A DNA stretch of 6,542 nt. Origin: an uncultured Desulfobacterales bacterium. GTDB lineage: Bacteria; Desulfobacterota; Desulfobacteria; Desulfobacterales; G020354645. Shown here one piece after another: positions 1 to 6,064 of this stretch. The stretch's first letter is position 1, and every line of letters begins with the position of its first letter. The stretch covers positions 1,520 through 8,061 of the forward strand of contig CAMYNZ010000319.1 of assembly GCA_947259865.1 (NCBI GenBank). The letters run 5' to 3'. The notes beneath the pieces were generated by a model, which saw only the letters and a program-made list of their open reading frames with translations, made no database searches and had not been told where the DNA came from. Position numbers and translations under genes: made by a program.

Positions 1-483
1 ATTTCCCAGGTGCCGGAGGGCAGACAGCTATTTACCCACCTGAAGGTTATGGACAATATTAACCTGGGAGCTTACCATTACTACAAGCGTGGTAGTCGAC
101 CCGAGGTCGAGAAAAGGATCAAGGATATATTCGAACTGTTTCCGATACTTGAAAAGCGATCCGGACAGATTGCCGGCACCCTGTCCGGCGGTGAGCAGCA
201 AATGCTGGCAGTAGCCCGCGCCTTGATGGGGCGGCCCCAATTGCTCCTTCTCGATGAACCTTCTATGGGTCTGGCACCCTTAATCGTACGAGAAATATTT
301 TCTGTCATTAAGCGCTTGAATCAGGCCGGCACCACGGTGCTGCTCGTAGAGCAGAATGCTAAAGCCGCACTGACCATAGCCCATCACGCCTATGTGCTGG
401 AGACGGGTGAAATCGTGATTGAAGGATTGGCCAAAGACCTCCTCGACAATCCCAAGGTAAAAGAGGCCTACCTGGGAGGATAA
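1..483 (+). CDS. livF: Branched-chain amino-acid ABC transporter ATP-binding protein LivF, 5'-truncated by the window edge
   Basis: Cytoplasmic ATPase subunit of a LivFGHM-type (HAAT family) importer for branched-chain or related amino acids; it would pair with LivG and drive the LivH/LivM permease. The frame is open from base 1 (I-S-Q-V-P-E-G-R), so the GTG at 10 is internal and not a start. Visible are the VPEGR Q-loop region, the ABC signature LSGGEQQ (bases 181-201), Walker B LLLLDEP (D at 253-255) followed by SMGLAP, and the LVEQN switch segment, where Gln replaces the usual His as is normal in LivF. The C-terminus EAYLGG is the typical LivF ending. About 75 N-terminal residues, including Walker A, lie outside the window (E. 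coli LivF is 237 aa). It is presumably the last gene of an upstream liv operon. A related NodI/urea-type UrtE ATPase is a less likely alternative. Confidence 0.92.
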   Translation: MSQVPEGRQLFTHLKVMDNINLGAYHYYKRGSRPEVEKRIKDIFELFPILEKRSGQIAGTLSGGEQQMLAVARALMGRPQLLLLDEPSMGLAPLIVREIFSVIKRLNQAGTTVLLVEQNAKAALTIAHHAYVLETGEIVIEGLAKDLLDNPKVKEAYLGG

Positions 484-547
484 CGCTTCCTCATGTTACC
501 GTAATGAATCTCAAATAGCTTTCGAATAAAATCGGATTCCTTCAAAC

Positions 548-576
548 TTGACACGTAAGCCCCCTTTTTTTATATT
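548..576 (+). promoter_or_regulatory. Sigma-70 type promoter for the ACT protein/kinase unit
   Basis: A -35 hexamer TTGACA (548-553, 6/6 consensus) and a -10 hexamer TATATT (571-576, 5/6) are separated by exactly 17 bp that include a C-run and a T-run. Transcription would start near 583, leaving a leader of about 178 nt before the ATG at 761. The site lies in the 277-nt gap after livF and gives the downstream genes their own promoter. Nothing in the gap looks like a clear livF terminator, so read-through from livF is also possible. This is pattern matching only; no transcript data are available. Confidence 0.65.
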
Positions 577-611
577 CATGGTATTTGGCATCCAATGACG
601 ATTACTAATGC

Positions 612-629
612 CGGCTGTTTCAGCAGCCG
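612..629 (+). other. Leader hairpin upstream of the ACT gene
   Basis: CGGCTG (612-617) pairs perfectly with CAGCCG (624-629) around the 6-nt loop TTTCAG. It would lie about 30 nt into the leader of a transcript from the 548-576 promoter. No T-run follows (the next bases are CAAAAC), so it is not an intrinsic terminator on this strand. It may be part of a structured leader together with the adjacent palindrome, or part of a dispersed repeat. Confidence 0.45.
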
Positions 630-634
630 CAAAA

Positions 635-650
635 CGCGTGAATTCACGCG
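635..650. repeat. Perfect 16-bp palindrome CGCGTGAATTCACGCG
   Basis: The 16 bases read identically on both strands with no spacer. It sits 5 bases after the leader hairpin, inside the putative 5' UTR and about 110 bp before the ACT gene start. A zero-spacer palindrome is a better candidate for a dimeric-protein binding site or a repeat-element core than for an RNA stem. Flanking pairs (A634/A651) do not extend it. Confidence 0.6.
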
Positions 651-760
651 ACCCTGAAAACGGCGGAAATTCAGCAGGCCCTGGCCCCTGAAGTACCATC
701 CATGTTTACAGGGCTGCGATGAAACGTTTGTAAATAAAAAGCATATAGGTGGAGGTTCCC

Positions 761-1201
761 ATGAAATTGAAACAGATTGTTGTATCTATTGAGAATGCAC
801 CCGGACGATTGCATGAGGTAGCTGATGCGCTAGGCAAGGCCGGTATAAACCTGCGGGCGCTTAATCTGGTCGATACCGGTGCCTTTGGGCAGTTGCGACT
901 TCTGGTATCGGATGTCGCCAAGGCCCGGCGCATTCTGATGAAAATGCACATATCGGCATTTATAAATGAGGTGGTTGCCGCAGAAATTGATGACAAACCC
1001 GGCAGTCTCGCTGATTTGCTCAAGCCTCTGAAAGAAGCCAATGTAAACGTCGTATTTATGTATGCTTTTATCGGGTTTTCGCAAGGAGCCAAGGCCGTGA
1101 TGATTTTTCGTTTTGGTGATAATGATAAAGCCATAAAGATTTTGAAGGCCAACGGCATCAATCTGCTGGATGCCAAAACTTTTGGGATACTCAATCGGTG
1201 A
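761..1201 (+). CDS. Tandem ACT-domain protein, probable amino-acid-binding regulator (COG4747-like)
   Basis: A 146-residue protein made of two ACT domains and nothing else. Domain 1 spans about residues 3-65 with the turn motif NAPGRL (N12, P14, G15) followed by the helix and the GINLRAL strand. Domain 2 spans about 69-140 with the DKPGSL motif followed by ANVNVVFMYAF. ACT domains bind amino acids at domain interfaces and usually control enzymes or regulators; no catalytic domain is present, so a sensory or adaptor role is inferred. The start is ATG 761 because GGAGG (751-755) lies 5 nt upstream; an in-frame GTG at 749 overlaps that site and would add only four residues. The TGA stop overlaps the GTG start of the following kinase by 4 nt, implying translational coupling. 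Proteins of this type are, from general knowledge, often found near liv transporters and phenylacetate-CoA ligase genes. Domain assignment is firm; the ligand is unknown. Confidence 0.88.
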   Translation: MKLKQIVVSIENAPGRLHEVADALGKAGINLRALNLVDTGAFGQLRLLVSDVAKARRILMKMHISAFINEVVAAEIDDKPGSLADLLKPLKEANVNVVFMYAFIGFSQGAKAVMIFRFGDNDKAIKILKANGINLLDAKTFGILNR

Positions 1202-3363
1202 AAAAGCGCTCAACCGGAAATAAGATGTCTGCCCCTTCGCAGAAAGCGGTGGCCCCCAACATCTACCGGGACCGTTATCGTGTGCTTATCGAGGATGTGG
1301 CCGACGGTTTCTATGAGTGTAACCTGCGGGGGGATTTTAAGTACTTCAATAATGCTCTGTGCCGTATTTTCGGATATCCCCGAAAGGAGATTCAGGAGCG
1401 CAACTACCGTGAATTTATGGATGAGGATAATGCCAGGATCGCCTTTGATAGCTTTAACACCATCTATCAAACCGCTCGGGAAATAACGGAAATCATCTGG
1501 CAGATAATCCGCAAGGATGGCGAGCGACGCATTGTTGAGATTTCGGCCAATATTATAACCGACGATACCGGGGAAAAGATCGGATTCCGCGGAATTGCCA
1601 GGGATATCACCGAAAAACACCTGGCGCAAAAAAAAGCCCTGGAGTCCGAACAACTGGCCCAGTGCCAGTATGAAGCCAGTCGCCGGGCAGAAAAACGCTA
1701 TCGCGCCTTCCTCAAGTTCCTTCCCGATCCTGTATTTGTATTCAATCTTGACGGTACGGTAAACTATCTGAACCCGGCCTTTGAAAAGGTATTTGGATGG
1801 ACCCTGGAAGAGCTCAGGGGAAAACGGATTCCGTTTGTACCGGATTCTCAAAAAGAGCAAACCCGTCAGGGGGTAAGACGGCTTCTTAAAGATAAAACCC
1901 TGCACGGATTTGAAACCAAGCGGTTGACCAAAGACGGCCAGTTGCTGGATATGGTTATTGACGGCGCCCTTTTTTACGATGAGAACAACGAACCCGCAGG
2001 CCAGGTGGTTACGCTGCGCGACCTGACCCGGGAAAAGCGCATAGCGCGCGGCAACCAGGCCCTTTTCCGGATTGCCAAGGCCCTCTACCAATTCAGAGGA
2101 TTGGATGCACGTTTGGACTTTATTACCAAAGAAGTTCAGGACCTGATGGCTGCCGGTGGTGCCTTGGTCATTCTGATTGACCCGGATATCCAGGAAGTTG
2201 ATCAACAAACCGGCTCTAAAACTCAAAACATGATTCAGGTTCCCATGTGGACCGAGGACCGCATGATCGGTGTACTTTGCGCTGTTAATAAAAAACAGGG
2301 CCAGTTTGAACAAGCGGACATCGAATTGTTGGGTACGATAGCCAGCATGGTTGCGCTACCGATCGAAAACGCCAAGATCAATGAAGAACTCCAGAAATCT
2401 TACGAAGAGGTAAAAAGCCTCAACCGGGCCAAAGACCGGGTCATTCATCATCTTTCCCATGAGCTCAAAACACCGGTCTCGGTCTTGTCTGCCTCCCTGG
2501 GCCTGTTGGCCAAAAAACTCAGCGCCGCCGAAGATAGTGGCGCTGCAAAAATTCTGGAACGCAGTCAGAGGAACCTGGGACGCATACTCGAGATGCAATA
2601 TGAGATTGAAGATATATTGCGGGAAAGGGACTATCAGGCCTATTACATGCTGTCATCTTTGTTGGATGTATGTTCCGACGAACTTGAGGCACTGGTTTCA
2701 GAGGAGCTCGGCGAAGGGCGGGCAGTCGAGAAAATTCAAAATCGCCTGGAAGAACTTTTCGGACCGCGTGAAGCCGCACCCCAAAAAATACAGCTGGATC
2801 GTTTTGTCCGGGATAGTGTTGAAAAATTACGCCCCCGTTTTGCCCACCGCAAATGCCAGCTGATAACCCGCATCGAATCGACTTTAGCGATTATGATTCC
2901 ACCGGAAGTCCTCTCCAAGGTTGTGACCGGGCTGATCCGCAACGCAGTTGAGAACACACCGGATGGCAGCCGGATTGAAGTCTCGGTTAGAAACGGAGCA
3001 GAGGGACCTGAATTCGAGGTTAAGGATTTCGGTGTCGGTATTACGGAGGAAAAACGGCGTCTCATCTTTGAGAATTATTTTGCGCCCTCCGATACCATGC
3101 AATATTCTACCCGAAACCCTTTTGATTTTAAGGCCGGTGGAAGGGGGTTTGATTTGCTGCGGATGAAGATTTTCTCCGAGCGCTATAACTTTAAAATCCG
3201 TATGACATCCAACCGCTGTAAGTATGTTCCCCAGGAACAAGATCTCTGTCCGGGGAAGGTCGCGGAGTGTGACCTTAAACAGACTGAAGAGGATTGCCCC
3301 GAATCCGGCGGCACGACTGTAATCGTCCAGTTTCCCGGGATTGATCACCATTTAACCGGCTAA
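1198..3363 (+). CDS. Soluble PAS-PAS-GAF sensor histidine kinase with a cysteine cluster in its ATPase domain
   Basis: A 721-residue kinase without membrane segments, so presumably cytoplasmic. Order: PAS1 (about 22-140, ending RDITEK), linker helix, PAS2 (about 168-283, ending RDLTREK), a short divergent GAF-like domain (about 284-395), HisKA with H-box HLSHELKTP (phospho-acceptor H421), an extra helical stretch (about 478-530), and HATPase_c with N-box N582, G1 DFGVGI (D610-I615) and a degenerate G2 GGRGFDL (647-653) where the usual GLGL is FDL. Between G2 and the last strand (GGTTVIV) sit C674, C684, C691 and C700. Start GTG 1198 forms a GTGA overlap with the ACT gene stop; ATG 1225, with GGAAA 8 nt before it, is an alternative that drops nine residues. 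No response regulator is in the window, so the partner is unknown. The ACT protein may modulate this kinase (inference from coupling). Confidence 0.9.
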   Translation: MKKRSTGNKMSAPSQKAVAPNIYRDRYRVLIEDVADGFYECNLRGDFKYFNNALCRIFGYPRKEIQERNYREFMDEDNARIAFDSFNTIYQTAREITEIIWQIIRKDGERRIVEISANIITDDTGEKIGFRGIARDITEKHLAQKKALESEQLAQCQYEASRRAEKRYRAFLKFLPDPVFVFNLDGTVNYLNPAFEKVFGWTLEELRGKRIPFVPDSQKEQTRQGVRRLLKDKTLHGFETKRLTKDGQLLDMVIDGALFYDENNEPAGQVVTLRDLTREKRIARGNQALFRIAKALYQFRGLDARLDFITKEVQDLMAAGGALVILIDPDIQEVDQQTGSKTQNMIQVPMWTEDRMIGVLCAVNKKQGQFEQADIELLGTIASMVALPIENAKINEELQKSYEEVKSLNRAKDRVIHHLSHELKTPVSVLSASLGLLAKKLSAAEDSGAAKILERSQRNLGRILEMQYEIEDILRERDYQAYYMLSSLLDVCSDELEALVSEELGEGRAVEKIQNRLEELFGPREAAPQKIQLDRFVRDSVEKLRPRFAHRKCQLITRIESTLAIMIPPEVLSKVVTGLIRNAVENTPDGSRIEVSVRNGAEGPEFEVKDFGVGITEEKRRLIFENYFAPSDTMQYSTRNPFDFKAGGRGFDLLRMKIFSERYNFKIRMTSNRCKYVPQEQDLCPGKVAECDLKQTEEDCPESGGTTVIVQFPGIDHHLTG

Positions 3364-3487
3364 CGGGCCAACGGGCTCAACGGGTTAATCTAATTGATGT
3401 GTGAGCATTTTGAAGAGGTCTGCAGCGCAGTCATTGAGACTTAGATAAGGTATTGAAACAAAACTAGTGGAAATATAGGAAGGAAAT

Positions 3488-4297
3488 ATGAAAGCTGAGG
3501 ATCAATCAAACAAAGACAAACAACAATCATCCGAACAATTTTTCCGCGATATTGAGATTGAATTTCTGGTCCACGAATTAAAAGGGCCGATGGCCGTAAT
3601 TGAAACCGGCGTACGCACACTGCTGGAGCGCGTCGAAAAATACGGGCCTTTAACACCCCGTCAGGAGAAGATCCTGAAACGCTCTTTAAGAAATTCCAGG
3701 AAAGCCCGGGGAATGTTGAACGGATTGCTTGAAATCGGTCGCTCCGAAGCCGGTTGTTTTCTTTGCTGTCAATTCCAGCCCGCAAAATCTGCTTACGACG
3801 TCCTGTTAGACGCGCTGGAAACTGTGACCGGCAGCGAATTTGATCAATTAGATCGAGACACCGACCCGGAAACGGTGCTCACAATTCTGGCCCCCAAAGG
3901 GATATCTTTGAAGGTTTCCCCTCAAGTTGTTGATTCTGAGATGCATCAGGACGAAACCAAGTTCCGCCAGATAATTAATAATCTCATCCAGAATGCTTTC
4001 CACCACCGCCGGGAAAAAGTTGAAATAAGCATGAACTGCACCGATAATCAGATTTTTGTAGAAATCACCGATGATGGGCCGGGGATTGATCCCGCCAATC
4101 ATGAGGCCGTTTTTCAACGTTATACCCAGGTAAAGGAATGCGCGATTTTGCCGCGCAATGGACATGGTCTCGGCCTGGCCGGCGCCCGGATTTTGGCCCG
4201 CTGCCTCGGGGGCGATATCCAACTGGAAAGTGAAAAGGGCAAGGGGACCACCTTTCGGCTAGTGCTGCCGCTGACGTTTTCCGAAGGTGACGCTTAG
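3488..4297 (+). CDS. Compact soluble histidine kinase lacking a sensor domain
   Basis: A 269-residue transmitter module. After a polar 25-residue N-terminus comes the H-box FLVHELKGP (H29), then the second DHp helix, and HATPase_c with N-box NNLIQNA (N169), G1 DDGPGI (D195), the GHGLGL G2 box (225-230) and the closing GKGTTFRLVLP strand. All catalytic residues expected of an active kinase are present. There is no PAS, GAF, HAMP or TM segment, so input must come from another protein or from the linker between DHp and ATPase domain, which carries C90-x2-C93-C94. ATG 3488 is supported by AGGAAGGA at 3477-3484. It lies 124 nt after the large kinase on the same strand, without a terminator or convincing promoter between, so co-transcription is likely. 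It could receive signals from, or form heterodimers with, the upstream kinase (speculative). Confidence 0.9.
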   Translation: MKAEDQSNKDKQQSSEQFFRDIEIEFLVHELKGPMAVIETGVRTLLERVEKYGPLTPRQEKILKRSLRNSRKARGMLNGLLEIGRSEAGCFLCCQFQPAKSAYDVLLDALETVTGSEFDQLDRDTDPETVLTILAPKGISLKVSPQVVDSEMHQDETKFRQIINNLIQNAFHHRREKVEISMNCTDNQIFVEITDDGPGIDPANHEAVFQRYTQVKECAILPRNGHGLGLAGARILARCLGGDIQLESEKGKGTTFRLVLPLTFSEGDA

Positions 4298-4308
4298 ATT
4301 TAAAGACC

Positions 4309-4347
4309 AAAAAAAGCACCGCCCTTGCTTAAAAAAATTAAAGGGCG
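4309..4347 (-). terminator. Hairpin with T-run on the minus strand, probable terminator of the small cysteine-rich ORF
   Basis: CGCCCTT (4320-4326) and AAGGGCG (4341-4347) form a perfect 7-bp stem with a 14-nt A/T-rich loop. Read on the minus strand the stem is followed by GTGC and then seven T (complement of A4309-4315). The polarity fits minus-strand transcription only; on the plus strand the hairpin is followed by ACCCCG with no T-run. It lies 57 nt past the stop of the minus-strand ORF at 4404-4547. The 4-nt gap between stem and T-run and the long loop make it an imperfect intrinsic terminator. Confidence 0.5.
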
Positions 4348-4403
4348 ACCCCGATCACTCTACCGGGCCACCCTCTTCGATATTTGAAACGCCTTGTTAC
4401 TGA

Positions 4404-4547
4404 CTATTTGCTGCGACAATGTTCTTCGCAGTACCGGGGACTTGCGCTGCAGTCCCAGGTCCCATCCTCCATTTGTCTGCAATTTTCTGCAACAAAATAG
4501 TATCTTTCAAGGCATATGTTTTTTTTCTTTGACATTTTTTTAACCAT
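4404..4547 (-). CDS. Small cysteine-rich protein of unknown function (47 aa)
   Basis: An ORF running from ATG 4547-4545 to TAG 4406-4404. The product begins MVKKMSKKKNICLERYYFV and has five cysteines (C12, C23, C33, C40, C44; spacing C-x10-C-x9-C-x6-C-x3-C), a lysine-rich N-terminus, an aromatic YYF segment, a DGTWDC segment and the ending CEEHCRSK. It has no signal peptide or membrane segment. GGAGGG (4560-4555) lies 7 nt before this ATG; an ATG at 4553 is too close to that site (1 nt) and would add M-P. A hairpin plus T-run lies downstream. Composition looks protein-like (Cys/Trp/Tyr in clustered motifs), suggesting a small metal-binding or redox-active protein, but I recognise no named family. 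It is convergent with the kinase gene and divergent from the phosphatase gene. The main doubt is its short length; no conservation data were available. Confidence 0.65.
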   Translation of the reverse strand: MVKKMSKKKNICLERYYFVAENCRQMEDGTWDCSASPRYCEEHCRSK

Positions 4548-4554
4548 AGGCATA

Positions 4555-4560
4555 CCCTCC
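4555..4560 (-). promoter_or_regulatory. Shine-Dalgarno site of the small cysteine-rich ORF
   Basis: GGAGGG on the minus strand (CCCTCC on plus). It is 7 nt from ATG 4547 and only 1 nt from ATG 4553, so it selects 4547 as the start. It is one of the main arguments that the minus-strand ORF is translated. Confidence 0.6.
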
Positions 4561-4571
4561 AAATGGTTTCA

Positions 4572-4597
4572 TTGGATAACCTGCCAGGGTTATCTAA
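4572..4597. promoter_or_regulatory. 26-bp dyad in the divergent gap, possible operator or leader hairpin
   Basis: Two 10-nt arms, TTGGATAACC (4572-4581) and GGTTATCTAA (4588-4597), are complementary except for one G-T pair, with the 6-nt centre TGCCAG. It lies in the 95-bp gap between the ATGs of the divergent small ORF and the phosphatase gene, 45 bp before ATG 4643 and outside both coding regions. Its placement suits an operator shared by both genes; an mRNA hairpin in the phosphatase leader is the alternative. No T-run follows, so it is not a terminator. Confidence 0.5.
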
Positions 4598-4642
4598 CGC
4601 AATCTAAACATTTTGCATTCAAATGTAAAACAAGGAGATTAA

Positions 4643-6037
4643 ATGATAGGGTCTCTAAAATCAATCTTTGAACATTTAAGTGAAGTTCCCGAAGGTAAAT
4701 TTCCTCCAGAATATTATACCCGCCAATTTGTCCGCGCTATAATTTTTGGCAATTACGGTTATCCATCCGGTTTATTAGCGCATGCCTTATTTTTAGTGAT
4801 CTTTTCTTTGATAGGGGTTACTCTGTTGGCCATTTTTAACGTTTTTAGCGTCCTTTTATTTGCCTGCGCCCTTTTTCTCCACCGTAGAGGCTATCTCTGG
4901 CTGGCTTTCTACCTCATTACGATCGAAATTATTGCCCATGCCGCCATATGTACCGCAGTTATTGGGTGGGATGCCGGCTTTCAGTACTACGTTTTAATTC
5001 AACCCGCTGTAGCATTTCTTATACCAGGTAAAATATTTCGAAAGGTTGTATTATCAGCAATCTACACTTTTGCCTTTGCTGCAATGAATTATTACGCAAA
5101 CACAACGGATCCTTACATAGAACTCAGCGGGTATTATATTGCCGCATTCAATTATGGCAACATCTTTTCGGTTTGTTCACTATTAGCGTATCTTGTGTAT
5201 CACTATTACCGTGCAGCCATCACAGCGGAAGTAAATTTAGAAAAAGAGCACCAGAAAACCAACACCGCATTGGTAGAGCGCAATCAAGTCTTAGAGCGCC
5301 TCAACCAGGAACTTGCTGAAGCGGCTGACTATGTCAGAACGATTTTGCCGCAGCCGATCACCGCAGGGGCGATTCGCACAGACTGGCGGTTTTTCCCTTC
5401 GACCTCATTGGGGGGTGATGCCTTTGGTTACCATTGGGTAGATGCCGATCACTTTGCGGTATACCTGATCGATGTCAGCGGGCACGGTGTCGGTGCAGCG
5501 TTGCTGTCAGTTTCGGTAGTGAATTTATTGCGGTCTCAGTCATTAACTAATACGGATTTCAAGGACCCTGAACAGGTATTGGGATCTCTGAATCTTGCTT
5601 TTCCAGGCGAAGAAAACAACGATATGTTCTTTACCATCTGGTATGGCATCTATAACAAGGGAACCAGTGAGCTAACATACGCCAGCGGCGGTCATCCACC
5701 GGCACTTTTATTCTGCGAGACCTCAAGCGGTGATTCAAAGGTAACACCGTTGCGGACATCGAACCATGTGATTGGGGGTATGACAAATGCCTCCTATAAG
5801 AAAAAAGAATGCAATATCGGTGGGCGCAACAAGTTGTACATTTTTTCCGATGGCGTGTATGAGGTGGAGAAAGTAGATGGCTCGATGTGGCGCTTCCAAG
5901 AGTTTGCAGATTTTATGTTTAGTATCAAAACCAACGATCAGTCACGCTTAGACCACCTGTATAGCCATGCCAAAAACATGGGAAACTCAGAAAATCTTGA
6001 GGATGATTTTACAATAGTAGAAGTGGCTTTCGTCTAA
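4643..6037 (+). CDS. Six-TM membrane sensor with C-terminal SpoIIE/RsbU-type PP2C phosphatase domain
   Basis: A 464-residue protein. Residues 1-43 are a soluble N-terminus. About six hydrophobic segments follow (about 44-62, 63-80, 84-107, 113-128, 134-151, 165-187), with the motif GWDAGFQYY at 109-117 in the third loop region. Residues 192-232 form a charged heptad-like coiled coil leading to the phosphatase. Metal-binding and catalytic motifs of the PPM/SpoIIE fold are all present: LGGDAFG (D259), IDVSGHGVGAAL (D277), ASGGHPP (347-353), FSDGVYE (D403) and EDDFTIV (D454, D455). Such enzymes usually dephosphorylate a STAS anti-anti-sigma protein in a partner-switching pathway; no such partner is in the window, so the target is unknown. 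ATG 4643 has AAGGAG at 4632-4637. The first half looks more A/T-rich than the kinase genes. The product should sit in the inner membrane with the phosphatase in the cytoplasm. Confidence 0.9.
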   Translation: MIGSLKSIFEHLSEVPEGKFPPEYYTRQFVRAIIFGNYGYPSGLLAHALFLVIFSLIGVTLLAIFNVFSVLLFACALFLHRRGYLWLAFYLITIEIIAHAAICTAVIGWDAGFQYYVLIQPAVAFLIPGKIFRKVVLSAIYTFAFAAMNYYANTTDPYIELSGYYIAAFNYGNIFSVCSLLAYLVYHYYRAAITAEVNLEKEHQKTNTALVERNQVLERLNQELAEAADYVRTILPQPITAGAIRTDWRFFPSTSLGGDAFGYHWVDADHFAVYLIDVSGHGVGAALLSVSVVNLLRSQSLTNTDFKDPEQVLGSLNLAFPGEENNDMFFTIWYGIYNKGTSELTYASGGHPPALLFCETSSGDSKVTPLRTSNHVIGGMTNASYKKKECNIGGRNKLYIFSDGVYEVEKVDGSMWRFQEFADFMFSIKTNDQSRLDHLYSHAKNMGNSENLEDDFTIVEVAFV

Positions 6038-6064
6038 TGGCTGTCTGATCCCCTTTTTCTCGTA

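Noticed and set aside
319..369. Gln in place of the H-loop His in LivF (LVEQN)
   Set aside because: This is the normal sequence in LivF-type ATPases and not a defect.
511..699. A 62-codon minus-strand ORF in the livF-ACT gap
   Set aside because: It has no Shine-Dalgarno site before its ATG, overlaps the strong plus-strand promoter and the palindrome, and its composition looks like translated repeat sequence and not a folded protein.
2884..3351. Long ORFs antisense to the large kinase (here and at 1210-2313)
   Set aside because: They are shadows of a well-supported kinase gene, carry no recognisable domain, and their translations have no motif structure.
3352..3388. Three AACGGG copies and a TTAACC/GGTTAA inverted pair after the large kinase
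   Set aside because: The copies are short and unevenly spaced (8 and 9 nt), the stem is only 6 bp and spans the stop codon, and no T-run follows; it is probably chance or slippage, not a terminator.
4342..4380. tRNA-like look of GGTAGAGTGATCGGGG on the minus strand
   Set aside because: No acceptor stem, anticodon arm or T-arm can be assembled around it; the resemblance is to a short D-arm-like string only.
4409..4456. Two adjacent hairpins (4409-4433 and 4437-4456) as a structured or small RNA
   Set aside because: Both lie inside the minus-strand cysteine-rich ORF, which explains the sequence better, and neither has a T-run. If that ORF is refuted, a minus-strand small RNA ending at the 4309-4347 terminator becomes the next hypothesis.
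4476..4492. Direct repeat TCTGCAA spaced 10 nt
   Set aside because: Short, only two copies, and explained as part of the coding sequence of the small minus-strand ORF.
4529..4556. TTGACA (4529-4534) with CATACC (4551-4556) as a promoter for the phosphatase gene
   Set aside because: The -35 is perfect but the -10 matches only 3 of 6, and the TTGACA is the complement of ATG-TCA-AAG codons in the minus-strand small ORF, so it is probably fortuitous. It remains possible as an overlapping divergent promoter.
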